Shown piece after piece: positions 7,895-16,432 of a stretch of DNA of 64,000 nt; position 1 is the stretch's first letter; each line of letters starts with the position of its first letter. Below the pieces are notes generated by a model. It did no database searches and was not told the DNA's origin. It saw nothing but the letters and a program-made list of their open reading frames with translations. The stretch spans positions 2,294,001 to 2,358,000 of the forward strand of contig NZ_CP042856.1 of the NCBI RefSeq assembly GCF_008001035.1, read 5' to 3'. Origin of the DNA: Salinibacterium sp. dk2585. Its GTDB lineage: Bacteria > Actinomycetota > Actinomycetes > Actinomycetales > Microbacteriaceae. The translations under genes were made by a program, and so were the position numbers.

Positions 7895-8782
7895 ATGAGG
7901 CGACGACTCCTGCTCCCGGCCACGATCCTGCTGACGCTCGCGGCCCTCACCGGCTGCTCCGCGGATGCCCGGAGCGGCTTTTCCGAGGCCCGTTCCGACT
8001 CCGGTGGGCAGGCAGTCGGCGAGGCGTTGCCCGACGTCTCGGATGAGCGACGTGTTGAACAGGTCGAAGCGCAGGGGCGACAGGTCATCGTCACGGGCGA
8101 CCTGTGGCTCACAGTCGAGGACCCGCGCGACGCCGCCGATGCGGCAGCCGACATCGTGGAGCGGGCAGGCGGACACGTCGACAATCGTTCCGAGACGGCG
8201 CCGCGTGACGACGACCCGGGCCGCGCCGAACTCACCGTGCGGATCCCCTCGGCCAAGCTCAGCAGCACCCTCAACGACCTCGAGGAACTGGGCGAGGTTG
8301 AGGAGACGCGCACCTATCGTCAGGACGTCACCTCGGTCGCCAAGGACCTGGATGCGCGCATCACGGCACTCGAGGCATCCGTCGACCGCCTGCTCGCGCT
8401 CATGGTGGATGCTGACACGACGAGTGACCTCATCACGATCGAGTCGACGCTCGCGGAGCGGCAGGCCGACCTCGAGTCGCTCCAGTCCCAGCGTCGCTCG
8501 ATCGCCGACCAGGTCGACTACTCGACCATCACGGTGCACCTCGGCTCGGAGGCCGACGCCCCGGTCGACGACCCCGACACCTTCTGGACGGGGCTCGTCG
8601 CCGGGTGGGATGCGCTTGTGGGCTTCGTGTCGTTCCTACTCGTCGCGCTCGGCGTCATCCTGCCGTGGCTCATCGTGCCCGCGATTGCGCTGCTGCTGAC
8701 CTGGGTGCTGCTGCGGCGGCGTCGACGCCAGCGCGGTGCTGCGTCCGTGGTCTCGACAACGCCCGACGACGCCCGGGACTGA
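7895..8782 (+). CDS. DUF4349 lipoprotein with C-terminal membrane segment
   Basis: 295 residues, ATG start. An N-terminal signal with lipobox LTGC predicts acylation at Cys20 and export. The middle (about 60-235) matches DUF4349: a ferredoxin-like region with RIPSAKL, then a coiled coil (ERQADLESLQSQRRSI) and the strand VDYSTITVHL. A long hydrophobic segment near 250-280 is followed by a basic RRRRR stretch that should stay inside the cell. The family is surface-anchored and often found next to signalling or transport genes; its biochemical role is not known. Confidence 0.85.
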   Translation: MRRRLLLPATILLTLAALTGCSADARSGFSEARSDSGGQAVGEALPDVSDERRVEQVEAQGRQVIVTGDLWLTVEDPRDAADAAADIVERAGGHVDNRSETAPRDDDPGRAELTVRIPSAKLSSTLNDLEELGEVEETRTYRQDVTSVAKDLDARITALEASVDRLLALMVDADTTSDLITIESTLAERQADLESLQSQRRSIADQVDYSTITVHLGSEADAPVDDPDTFWTGLVAGWDALVGFVSFLLVALGVILPWLIVPAIALLLTWVLLRRRRRQRGAASVVSTTPDDARD

Positions 8783-8819
8783 GGCACGCGCCGGCGGCGG
8801 CACGGCGTAGGCTTCTCGG

Positions 8820-10148
8820 GTGCCTGCGCCTGAAACACCCCCGAAGAGTCGGCGCCTCGCGCACCTGATCGACCTCACGCCGCTCAAGCACAGTCCCGCC
8901 TTCGCCCGCCTGTGGATCGGCACCGCGATCTCGACGATCGGCAGCCAGATGACGGTCGTCGCCGTCGGCCTGCACGTCTACTCCATGACGGAGTCGACCT
9001 TCGCCGTCGCCATGGTCGGCACGATCGCGCTCGTGCCCATGATCCTCGCGGGCTTCTACGGCGGGATGCTCGCCGACGCCTTCGATCGCCGACGCGTCGC
9101 CCTCCTGGCCGCCGTCGCCGCGTGGCTCGCGATCGCGACCCTCGCCACGATCACCTGGCTCGACGTGCAGCAGCTCTGGCACCTTTACGCGCTCACGACC
9201 CTCAACTCGGTCGCGGCCACGATCATGGGGGCGACCCGCAACGCCATCACGCCGCGCCTGCTGCCGCGGAACCTGCTGCCCGCAGCATCCGCCCTCCAGG
9301 GGATGAGCGCGGGCGCGGCCATCACGGTCGGCCCGGCGATCGCCGGCGTGCTCGTCGCGAGCCTCGGCTTCGCGTGGACCTATTCGCTCGACGTCGTGCT
9401 GTTCTGCGCCGCGTTCCTCGGCATCATCGCGCTGCCCTCCATCACCCCTGAGGGCGAACTGCACCGCCCGGGCCTCGAGTCGGTGCGCAAGGGGCTCGCC
9501 TTTCTCAAGCGGGCACCGAACATCCGGATGTCGTTCATCGTCGACATCATCGCCATGACCTTCGGGCGACCGCACGCGCTGTTCCCGGCCGTCGGGGCGC
9601 TCCTCATCGGCGGCGGCGCGGTGACGGTCGGGATCCTGACTGCGGCTGGCGCGATCGGCACCCTGCTGTGCAGCCTGCTGTCGGGCAAGCTCGGCACCGT
9701 GCGGCGGCACGGCATCGCGATCGGCTGGTCCATCGCCGCCTACGGTGCCTTCGTCCTTGGCTTCGGCGTCGTCATCGCGGTCGTGCAGCTCGGGGGCTTC
9801 GCCGCTGCCACGGAGGACATCGCGGGGGCAAACCTGACCGCGCTCGTGCTGGCGTCGATCATGATGGCCGGCACCGGGGCATCCGACAACGTCAGCGCCA
9901 TCTTCCGCTCGACCATGCTGCAGACGGCCGTGCCCGACAACATGCGCGGACGCCTGCAGGGCATCTTCATCGTCGTCGTCACGGGCGGGCCCCGCATCGG
10001 AGACTTCTACGTCGGCGCGGTTGCCCTCGTGGCGGGGCTCTGGTTCCCGCCGTTGCTCGGCGGCATCCTGATCATCGCGCTCATCGCGCTGTGCCTGCGG
10101 TTGACGCCGTCCTTCCGCGCCTACGACGCGCTCACGCCGACGCCCTAA
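8820..10148 (+). CDS. MFS transporter, EntS/MFS_3-like
   Basis: 442 residues, GTG start. Twelve predicted membrane helices, beginning LKHSPAFARLWIGTAISTIG, which is typical for the MFS_3 branch (EntS enterobactin-exporter type). The loop after helix 2-3 reads GGMLADAFDRRRV, a good match to the GxLaDrxGrR motif, and NMRGRLQG lies in the second half. Export of a siderophore, drug or metabolite is likely but the substrate is not shown. A long palindrome starts 3 bases after its stop codon. Confidence 0.9.
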   Translation: MPAPETPPKSRRLAHLIDLTPLKHSPAFARLWIGTAISTIGSQMTVVAVGLHVYSMTESTFAVAMVGTIALVPMILAGFYGGMLADAFDRRRVALLAAVAAWLAIATLATITWLDVQQLWHLYALTTLNSVAATIMGATRNAITPRLLPRNLLPAASALQGMSAGAAITVGPAIAGVLVASLGFAWTYSLDVVLFCAAFLGIIALPSITPEGELHRPGLESVRKGLAFLKRAPNIRMSFIVDIIAMTFGRPHALFPAVGALLIGGGAVTVGILTAAGAIGTLLCSLLSGKLGTVRRHGIAIGWSIAAYGAFVLGFGVVIAVVQLGGFAAATEDIAGANLTALVLASIMMAGTGASDNVSAIFRSTMLQTAVPDNMRGRLQGIFIVVVTGGPRIGDFYVGAVALVAGLWFPPLLGGILIIALIALCLRLTPSFRAYDALTPTP

Positions 10149-10150
10149 CT

Positions 10151-10213
10151 CGCTGAGACGACACTCAAACACCCTCCCGGGCACTGTGAAGGTGCTTGAG
10201 TGTCGTCTCAGCG
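10151..10213. repeat. Long intergenic inverted repeat (possible terminator or dispersed palindrome)
   Basis: The arms CGCTGAGACGACACTCAA (10151-10168) and TTGAGTGTCGTCTCAGCG (10196-10213) match perfectly over 18 bp. With the next five pairs the stem is 22 of 23, around a GC-rich loop. It begins right after the MFS stop codon. It is much longer than an ordinary terminator and has no T-run, so it may be a copy of a dispersed palindromic repeat that doubles as a terminator. Confidence 0.75.
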
Positions 10214-10281
10214 GGAAGTGGCGGGGTTCGCTGGGTGCTTGGTGAGAGCGGCGGCGGACCGCCGACTCTAGCGTCTGGCGC

Positions 10282-12051
10282 ATGGAGTGGATGTGGGCGA
10301 CCGAGTACGAGCTCGCGCGGCAGGTGTTGCAGCGGGGCGTCGCCGCCATGTTCCTCGTCGCCTTCCTGTCGACTTTCAACCAGTTCCCCGCGCTGCTCGG
10401 GGAGCGCGGCCTCTCGCCCACGCCCGCGTTCCTGCGCCGCGTGACCTTCCGGCAGGCGCCGAGCATCTTCCACTGGCACTACAGCGACCGGATGCTTCGC
10501 CTCGTCTGCCTCGTCGGGGCCCTCGCCGCGGCATCCGTCGTCGTCGGGTTGCCGCAAATGGGGCCGCCGTGGGTTCCCCTGCTCGTGTTCCTCCTGATGT
10601 GGACCCTGTACCTCTCGATCGTCAACGTCGGCCAGACCTTCTACGGCTTCGGCTGGGAGAGCCTGTTGCTGGAGGCGGGGTTCATCGTCGCGTTCCTCGG
10701 CTCGAACGAGGTGCCGCCGCCCCTGCCGATCATCGTGCTGTGCTGGTGGCTCGTGTTCCGGCTCGAGTTTGGCGCGGGCATGATCAAGATGCGCGGCGGA
10801 AGCGAGTGGCGCGACCTCACGGCCCTCATGTACCACCATGAGACGCAGCCCATGCCGGGGCCGCTCAGCCGATTCGCGCACCTCCTGCCGAAGTGGTTCC
10901 ACAAGGCGGAGGTGCTCGGCTCCCACTTCGCGCAGCTCGTCGTGCCGTGGTTCCTCTTCGCGGCGCTCATCCCGCATCCGGTCGCGCAGATCGCCTCCTC
11001 CGTGGCCGCCGTCATCATCATCGGCACGCAGGGCTGGCTCGTGCTGACCGGCAACTTCGCGTGGCTCAACTGGCTCAGCATCGTGCTCGCCTTCTCGGCG
11101 ATCGCCGACTTCCCGTGGCTCGTGAAGGCCGCGACCGCCCTCAACGCCTGGGTGCCCGGGTGGGAGCTGCCGGGGCGCGGCGAGGCCGGCACATTCGGGG
11201 TCGCCGATGAGTACACGTGGTTCGCGATCGTGGTGCTCGTGGCATCCGCGTTCCTGGTCGTGCTGAGTTGGCGCCCGCTCCTGAACCTGTTCTCGAGCAA
11301 CCAGCTCATGAACGCGAGCTTCAACCGCTACCACCTCGTCAACGCCTACGGGGCGTTCGGCACTGTGACGAAGGAGCGCTACGAGATCGTCATCGAGGGC
11401 ACCCGCGCGCCGACGCCCGACCGCGGATGGCGCGAGTACGAGTTCAAGGGCAAGCCCGGCGACCCGACGCGGGTGCCGCGGCAGTTCGCGCCGTACCACC
11501 TTCGGCTCGACTGGCTCATGTGGTTCCTGGCGCTGGGCCGGCAGGAGCGGTGGTTCAGTGTGCTGCTCATCCGTCTGCTCGAGGGCGACAAGGCTGTGCT
11601 CCGGCTGCTCCGGCTCAACCCCTTCCCGGACGCACCGCCCTCGTGGGTGCGCGCGCGCGTCTTCCTCTACCGCTTCGCGACGCACGAGGAGCGGCGCCAG
11701 CGTCGGCTGTGGTGGATCCGCACGCCGATCGACGAGCTCGTGGGGCCCGTGCAGCTCGGGCCGGGTCACGCCGCGCGGGGCGGCGGCCCCTTCGCGCCGT
11801 CGGGCACCGGTGCGGATGCGCCGCGCTCACCTTTCGGCGGAAAGCTCAGATCGCGACACGAGCATCCTGCCGAAAACCGAGCGCCGCACGACGAAACCCA
11901 TCCATCTGCGGATGGCGCGACCGCGGCGGGCGCGCCCGCGCGCGACCCCGACGTGGATCCCGACGGGGCCAACGCCGTCGATGTCGAGAACCCGGCGGGC
12001 GAGCCGGACCCCGGCACCCCCGAACCCGGGCAGGATGGTGCCCGTGGTTGA
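10282..12051 (+). CDS. Lipase maturation factor family membrane protein
   Basis: 589 residues, ATG start. The N-terminal two thirds are membrane-embedded, and the soluble C-terminal region has the family pattern (ASFNRYHLVNAYGAFG, EGT, WREYEFKGKPGDP and QFAPYHLRLDWLMWF). This matches the lipase maturation factor (LMF1/LMF2) family. In vertebrates LMF1 helps fold lipases in the ER; the bacterial members are uncharacterised. The last 90 or so residues are low-complexity and charged (Pro/Asp/Glu/His) and look disordered. The gene overlaps the next oxidoreductase gene by about 17 bases, so the two are probably co-translated. Confidence 0.88.
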   Translation: MEWMWATEYELARQVLQRGVAAMFLVAFLSTFNQFPALLGERGLSPTPAFLRRVTFRQAPSIFHWHYSDRMLRLVCLVGALAAASVVVGLPQMGPPWVPLLVFLLMWTLYLSIVNVGQTFYGFGWESLLLEAGFIVAFLGSNEVPPPLPIIVLCWWLVFRLEFGAGMIKMRGGSEWRDLTALMYHHETQPMPGPLSRFAHLLPKWFHKAEVLGSHFAQLVVPWFLFAALIPHPVAQIASSVAAVIIIGTQGWLVLTGNFAWLNWLSIVLAFSAIADFPWLVKAATALNAWVPGWELPGRGEAGTFGVADEYTWFAIVVLVASAFLVVLSWRPLLNLFSSNQLMNASFNRYHLVNAYGAFGTVTKERYEIVIEGTRAPTPDRGWREYEFKGKPGDPTRVPRQFAPYHLRLDWLMWFLALGRQERWFSVLLIRLLEGDKAVLRLLRLNPFPDAPPSWVRARVFLYRFATHEERRQRRLWWIRTPIDELVGPVQLGPGHAARGGGPFAPSGTGADAPRSPFGGKLRSRHEHPAENRAPHDETHPSADGATAAGAPARDPDVDPDGANAVDVENPAGEPDPGTPEPGQDGARG

Positions 12052-13477
12052 TGCGAATGTGGTGGGGGCCGGGCCCAACGGTCTTGCCGCCGCGCTGACG
12101 CTCGCCAAGGCGGGCCTCGAGGTCGTGCTGACCGAGGCGGCGGATGTCGTGGGCGGTGGCCTGCAGACGCGCGAGCTGACAGGCCCGGGCTACCTGCATG
12201 ACGTCTGCTCGGCCGTGCACCCGGCGGCGCTGGCATCGCCCTTCTTCCAGGCGTGGGGCCTCAAGCGCCGCGTCGACTTCGTCATCCCGGAGGCGTCGTA
12301 TGCGCATCCGCTCGACGGTGGACGGGCCGGCATCGCGTGGCACTCGCTTGACCGCACGGTCGACGGCCTAGGGCCCGACGGCAGGGCGTGGCGCCGCTTC
12401 TTCGCGCCGCTGATCAAGCGCATCGATGGCATCGTCGACTTCACCGGCTCGCAGCTCCTGCGGGTGCCCGACTCGATCCCGGCGGCGGTGCTCTACGGCC
12501 TGCGCACGCTCGAGCAGGGCACTTCGGCGAGCTGGAACCGGCGCTTCTCAAGCGAGGCAGCCAGCGCGATGCTCACGGGCGTCGCCGCCCACACGAACCA
12601 CTCCCAACCGTCGCTCACGACTTCCGGCGCGGGCATCCTGCTGGCCGCCCATGCGCACGCCGGTGGCTGGGCCGTGCCGCTCGGGGGTTCCCAGGCGATC
12701 GCGGACGCGATGGCGGCCGATTTCGAGGCGATGGGCGGGCGCATCCGCCTGGGCACGACCGTGACCTCGGCGAAGGATCTCGAGCCGTCGAAGATCACCC
12801 TGCTCGACACGACGCCGCGGATGCTCGCCCGCTTCACCGACCTGCCAGCGAAGTACGCGCGGGCGCTCGCCCGCTTCCGCTACGGGCAGGCGGCGGCGAA
12901 GGTCGACTTCGCCCTCTCCGGGCCTGTGCCGTGGTCCAACGCGCAGGTCGCGCTCTCGCCGACCGTGCACGTGGGCGGTTCGCGGCAGGAGATCGTGGCA
13001 GCCGAGCACGCGGTCGCGCGGGGTCGTGTGCACGAGAAGCCCTACGTGCTGGCGGTGCAGCCCTCCGTGGTTGACCCCTCGCGTGCTCCGGAGGGCCACC
13101 ACGTGCTCTGGACCTATACGCACGTGCCCAACGGCAGCACGGCGGATGTCACGGAGTCGGTCATTCGGCAGATCGAACGCTTCGCTCCGGGCTTCCGTGA
13201 CCTCATCGTCGCCTCGAACACGATGTCGACGAGTGATTTCGAGGCGCACAATGCCAACTACATCGGCGGCGACATCTTCTCCGGCGCGCTCGACCTGCTG
13301 CAGCTCGTCAAGCGTCCGGTGATCTCGCGCACCCCGTGGCGGACTCCCGTCGATGGCCTGTACCTCTGCTCCGCGGCGACGGCCCCTGGGCCCGCCGTCC
13401 ACGGCATGAACGGCTGGTACGCGGCCGACCTCGCCCTGCGCGAGCACTTCGGCATGCGGGCGCCCTATCGAAACTGA
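12035..13477 (+). CDS. Phytoene dehydrogenase-like FAD/NAD(P)-binding oxidoreductase
   Basis: About 480 residues from the ATG at 12035; a GTG at 12044 is an alternative. The frame is open far upstream but only inside the LMF gene. The N-terminal dinucleotide fold is clear (VVGAGPNGLAAALTLAKAG, then EAADVVGGG). A late GLYLCSAATAPGPAVHG motif and NGWYAA fit the FAD-binding end of the phytoene desaturase/COG1233 group. It should be a flavin-dependent desaturase or oxidase, substrate unknown. No other carotenoid genes are near, so a role in carotenoid synthesis is not supported. It overlaps the LMF gene, which suggests a shared, possibly lipid-related task. Confidence 0.85.
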   Translation: MVPVVDANVVGAGPNGLAAALTLAKAGLEVVLTEAADVVGGGLQTRELTGPGYLHDVCSAVHPAALASPFFQAWGLKRRVDFVIPEASYAHPLDGGRAGIAWHSLDRTVDGLGPDGRAWRRFFAPLIKRIDGIVDFTGSQLLRVPDSIPAAVLYGLRTLEQGTSASWNRRFSSEAASAMLTGVAAHTNHSQPSLTTSGAGILLAAHAHAGGWAVPLGGSQAIADAMAADFEAMGGRIRLGTTVTSAKDLEPSKITLLDTTPRMLARFTDLPAKYARALARFRYGQAAAKVDFALSGPVPWSNAQVALSPTVHVGGSRQEIVAAEHAVARGRVHEKPYVLAVQPSVVDPSRAPEGHHVLWTYTHVPNGSTADVTESVIRQIERFAPGFRDLIVASNTMSTSDFEAHNANYIGGDIFSGALDLLQLVKRPVISRTPWRTPVDGLYLCSAATAPGPAVHGMNGWYAADLALREHFGMRAPYRN

Positions 13478-13501
13478 GCGGCACTCCCCTAGCATCGGGC
13501 T

Positions 13502-14005
13502 GTGACCTACGCCACCGGAATACTCGCGGATTCCCCGCCCGCCTCCGGCGCATCGCTGCCGACTGCCATGGCGCGGTTCGTGAGGGACGCGTTCCTCCTG
13601 CGCGGCCGTGCGAGCCGCAGCGAGTACTGGTGGTGGATGCTGGTCAACATCCTCGTCGTCGGGACATGCCTGTTCGCCGTACCCCTCCTGGTGGCCGGAT
13701 CGGCTCCCCAGCCGAGCTTGAGAGTCGGGCCTTTCGGTTCGGGGTTCTTCGCGGACCTCACCGTCTTCACGACGAGCGCGACCGGGCCTTCCGAGTCGGC
13801 AGTAGTTGCGGGTTTCGCGATCCTCGGCGCAGCATGGGTCCTCTTCACGCTCGTTCCCGGAGTCACGGTCGCCGTTCGCCGCCTCCACGACTCCAACCTG
13901 TCTGGCGCCTGGGCGCTGCTCGCTCTCATCCCGGCCGGCGGCCTGATCTTGCTGGCGCTCATGCTCCGCCGGTCCAGCTGGGAGGGCGCGCGCTTCGACG
14001 CGTGA
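13502..14005 (+). CDS. DUF805 membrane protein
   Basis: 167 residues, GTG start. The DUF805 signature is visible: GRASRSEYWWW at the start of the first helix and RRLHDSNLSGAWALL before the last one. Three to four membrane helices are predicted. These are small inner-membrane proteins of unknown function. It lies 24 bases after the oxidoreductase gene and ends close to the converging tag gene. Confidence 0.88.
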   Translation: MTYATGILADSPPASGASLPTAMARFVRDAFLLRGRASRSEYWWWMLVNILVVGTCLFAVPLLVAGSAPQPSLRVGPFGSGFFADLTVFTTSATGPSESAVVAGFAILGAAWVLFTLVPGVTVAVRRLHDSNLSGAWALLALIPAGGLILLALMLRRSSWEGARFDA

Positions 14006-14042
14006 CGCGGCGACTGCCAGAGGTGGCGCGCAATCCCGGCGC

Positions 14043-14720
14043 CTACTCCGCCCACACCCCAGAGCTGCCCCGGCGGTGGCTGCCGAGGAGGTGGGTGTCG
14101 ACGATGCCGATGGCCTCCATGAGGGCGTACATCGTTGTCGGCCCGACGAAGGTGAAGCCCATCTTCTTGAGCGCCTTCGAGAGCGCGGTCGATTCGGGCG
14201 AGGTGGTGGGGACATCCGCGAAGGTGACCGGCTTGGGAGTCTCAGCCGGTTGGAATGACCAGACGAACTCGGCGAGCCCGCCCTCCTCGCGCAGCGCGAC
14301 CGTTGCGGCGGCGTTCTGGATCGTTGCCGCGATCTTGAGGCGGTTGCGCACGATGCCCGCGTCGGCCATGAGCCGGTCGAAGTCCGCCTCGCCGTAGCCC
14401 GCGACCGTGTCGGGATCGAAGTCGTGGAATGCCGCGCGGAAGGCGGGGCGCTTGCGCAGGATCGTCGCCCATGAGAGGCCGGACTGGAACGCCTCGAGGC
14501 TCAGCCGCTCGAAGACTCCACGCTCGTCGCGCACGGGCATGCCCCACTCGGTGTCGTAGTACTCCCGCATGAGCGGGTCACGGGATGCCCACGCGGGCCT
14601 GGCGAGTCCGTCGTCGCCGACAAGGAGGGGCGACGGTTCGGGAACCGGGCTGAGTGCAGCACCAGTCGGGGCCGACGCAGCGCCAGCCGCGGCCGTCGCC
14701 GCCTCCGTGCCGGCGCTCAC
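14043..14720 (-). CDS. tag: DNA-3-methyladenine glycosylase I (zinc-site variant)
   Basis: 225 residues from a GTG at 14720 that overlaps the ogt stop (GTGA), which decides the start. Tag removes 3-methyladenine from DNA. The core is well kept: EWGMPV, the catalytic region LSLEAFQSGLSW, and FVGPTTMYALMEA. However, three of the four zinc ligands of E. coli Tag (C4, H17, H175, C179) are replaced: RCGW is RPAW (P42), YHD is YYD (Y55) and HVVGC is HLLGS. Only the third ligand, His, remains. An Ala-rich N-terminal extension of about 38 residues precedes the domain. It is the last gene of the sigma-ogt-tag operon. Confidence 0.92.
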   Translation of the reverse strand: MSAGTEAATAAAGAASAPTGAALSPVPEPSPLLVGDDGLARPAWASRDPLMREYYDTEWGMPVRDERGVFERLSLEAFQSGLSWATILRKRPAFRAAFHDFDPDTVAGYGEADFDRLMADAGIVRNRLKIAATIQNAAATVALREEGGLAEFVWSFQPAETPKPVTFADVPTTSPESTALSKALKKMGFTFVGPTTMYALMEAIGIVDTHLLGSHRRGSSGVWAE

Positions 14721-15334
14721 GCTGCCGCCTCCAGCCCGAGCAGCACGCGTTTGGCGTCGAGCCCGCCGAGGTAGCCGCCGAGGGAACCGTCGGAGCGCAG
14801 CACGCGGTGGCACGGCACGACGATGGGCAGCGGGTTGGTCGCGCAGGCGGTACCCACGGCGCGCACGGCGCGCGGGCTGCCCGTCGCGGCGGCGACCTGC
14901 GTGTAGCTCTCGGTCGCCCCATAGCCGATCCCCGCGAGATGCTCGAGCACGGCGCGGCGGAAGCCCTTCGTCAGCCGCCAGTCGAGCGGCACGTCGAAGG
15001 CCCGGCGCGTGCCCGCGAAGTACTCGTCGACCTGCCGGGCGGCAGCGTCGAGACGGCCTGGTGACTCGAGCACCCTCGGGCTCACTCGGGCGGCGAGCGC
15101 TTCCAGCACGGTGTCGAAGTCCTCACGCTCGAAGGCGAGGCGCACGAGGCCCGCGGGGGTCGCGGCGAGGAGCAGCGCGCCGATCGGGGTGTCGACCGTG
15201 CGGTAGGCGACGTCGAGGAGTTCGGATGCCGCGGCATCCGTCTCGAGTCGCTCATGCAGTCGGGAGAGCGCTGCCGCCTCCTCTAAATGGTCGGGCTGCA
15301 GCGCGGGCGGTGCGCCCTCGAAGATGGTGGTCAT
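14717..15334 (-). CDS. ogt: Methylated-DNA--protein-cysteine methyltransferase
   Basis: 205 residues, ATG at 15332-15334 with AAGGAG upstream. This suicide enzyme moves alkyl groups from O6-alkylguanine to its own cysteine. The active-site motif PCHR is present with the acceptor at C175, preceded by the helix RAVGTACATNPLPIVV and followed by GSLGGYLGG. The N-terminal 40 residues are an extra charged helix (LEEAAALSRLHERLE). The stop overlaps the tag start by 4 bases, and the sigma factor gene ends 79 bases upstream, giving an alkylation-repair operon. Confidence 0.95.
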   Translation of the reverse strand: MTTIFEGAPPALQPDHLEEAAALSRLHERLETDAAASELLDVAYRTVDTPIGALLLAATPAGLVRLAFEREDFDTVLEALAARVSPRVLESPGRLDAAARQVDEYFAGTRRAFDVPLDWRLTKGFRRAVLEHLAGIGYGATESYTQVAAATGSPRAVRAVGTACATNPLPIVVPCHRVLRSDGSLGGYLGGLDAKRVLLGLEAAA

Positions 15335-15413
15335 GGGAGCTCCTTGTCGTGGTGCCGTTTCCCTGTAGACGCGCGGGTGGGCACGGATGTGAGGTCGGCG
15401 GCAGGAAGAATCG

Positions 15414-15872
15414 CTACGGGGGGAACCACTTGGCTCGCAGGGCGGCGACACCGTCGGAGGAGGCCCGGCGTGCGGCATCCGGAGAGCAGCCGACGATGGC
15501 GGCAACCTCGGAGTGCGGGAGTCCCGCGAAGAAGTGGTAAGCGACAGCCTGCCGCTGCCGATCCGGCAGGGTGGCGACGAGCGCCCAGAGGTCTGGATCT
15601 TTCGCGGGCGCGACCCCTGTGGAGGGAAGCTCCGCGACCGGCAGCGGGGCACGCTCGCGCGCGCGAATGACATCGATCGCCTTGCGGTGCGCGATCGTCA
15701 CGAGCCATGCCTCGACGTTGGCGTCATCGGGCAGCGAGGGGTAGGCGCGCAGCGCGGCGAGGAAGGTCTCGGACCACGCGTCATCCGCGTCCTGCACGCC
15801 CAGCACGGCCCGGCACACGCGCAGCACAGTCGCGCCATGCTGCTGCACGACGCGCTCGAAGGGATGCTTCAC
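15414..15872 (-). CDS. ECF-type sigma-70 family factor
   Basis: 152 residues from a GTG at 15872 (VKHPFERVV); the frame is open further upstream but without a good start. Region 2 is recognisable (DDAWSETFLAALRAYPSLP followed by VEAWLVTIAHRKAIDVIR). Region 4 is a helix-turn-helix (LPDRQRQAVAYHFFAGLPHSEVAAIVGCS). No anti-sigma gene is adjacent. The next genes are ogt and tag on the same strand, so it may switch on, or be co-expressed with, alkylation repair. Small sigma-like genes beside ogt are common in actinobacteria. Confidence 0.85.
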   Translation of the reverse strand: MKHPFERVVQQHGATVLRVCRAVLGVQDADDAWSETFLAALRAYPSLPDDANVEAWLVTIAHRKAIDVIRARERAPLPVAELPSTGVAPAKDPDLWALVATLPDRQRQAVAYHFFAGLPHSEVAAIVGCSPDAARRASSDGVAALRAKWFPP

Positions 15873-15976
15873 CCGCCCAGTCTGGCAGTGCCCTCCGACA
15901 GCGGCGCCCGGGTGATCGCGCCCTAGCCACGGCCCCGGCGGAGCGCCTACCGTTGCCCTACGACGAGGGAGGCACC

Positions 15977-16327
15977 ATGACACCGGAACAGGGCGAGCTC
16001 GTGGAACGTCTTCGCGCCCGGCTCGCGGAGGAGCCGACCGTGCGCGAGGTGTCGATGTTTGGCGGTCGATCGTTCATGGTCAACGAGAAGATGATCGCGA
16101 GCGCCCTCAAGAACGGCGGGCTCCTCGTGCGGGTGGCAGCCGAGGAGCACGAGCGACTCGTCGAGCGCGCCGGAGCACGGCAGGCGGAGATGGGCGAGGG
16201 GCGCGACATGGGGCCGGGGTGGATCGAGGTCGAGGCGGATGCGATCGCCGACGAGGGCGGGCTCGGTGAGTGGCTCGAGGTCGCCATGCGCTACAACCGC
16301 GCCGTGACACGCAGCGCCCAGCCTTGA
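15977..16327 (+). CDS. TfoX/Sxy N-terminal domain protein
   Basis: 116 residues, ATG with GAGGGAGG upstream. The TfoX N-terminal pattern is clear: VREVSMFGGRSFMVNEKMIASALKNG, then WIEV and an acidic loop. In gamma-proteobacteria TfoX/Sxy controls competence, but stand-alone N-domains in actinobacteria have no known role. It is divergent from the sigma factor gene. Confidence 0.8.
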   Translation: MTPEQGELVERLRARLAEEPTVREVSMFGGRSFMVNEKMIASALKNGGLLVRVAAEEHERLVERAGARQAEMGEGRDMGPGWIEVEADAIADEGGLGEWLEVAMRYNRAVTRSAQP

Positions 16328-16432
16328 CGCCGCGACGTCCAGCCGTGAGTCGCCTGAGTCTCGCCCAACGTTGAGGCCGCCCGACCTAGCGTGGCGGGCA
16401 TCCGCACGTCCACGACGCCGAGGAGGCACGCC

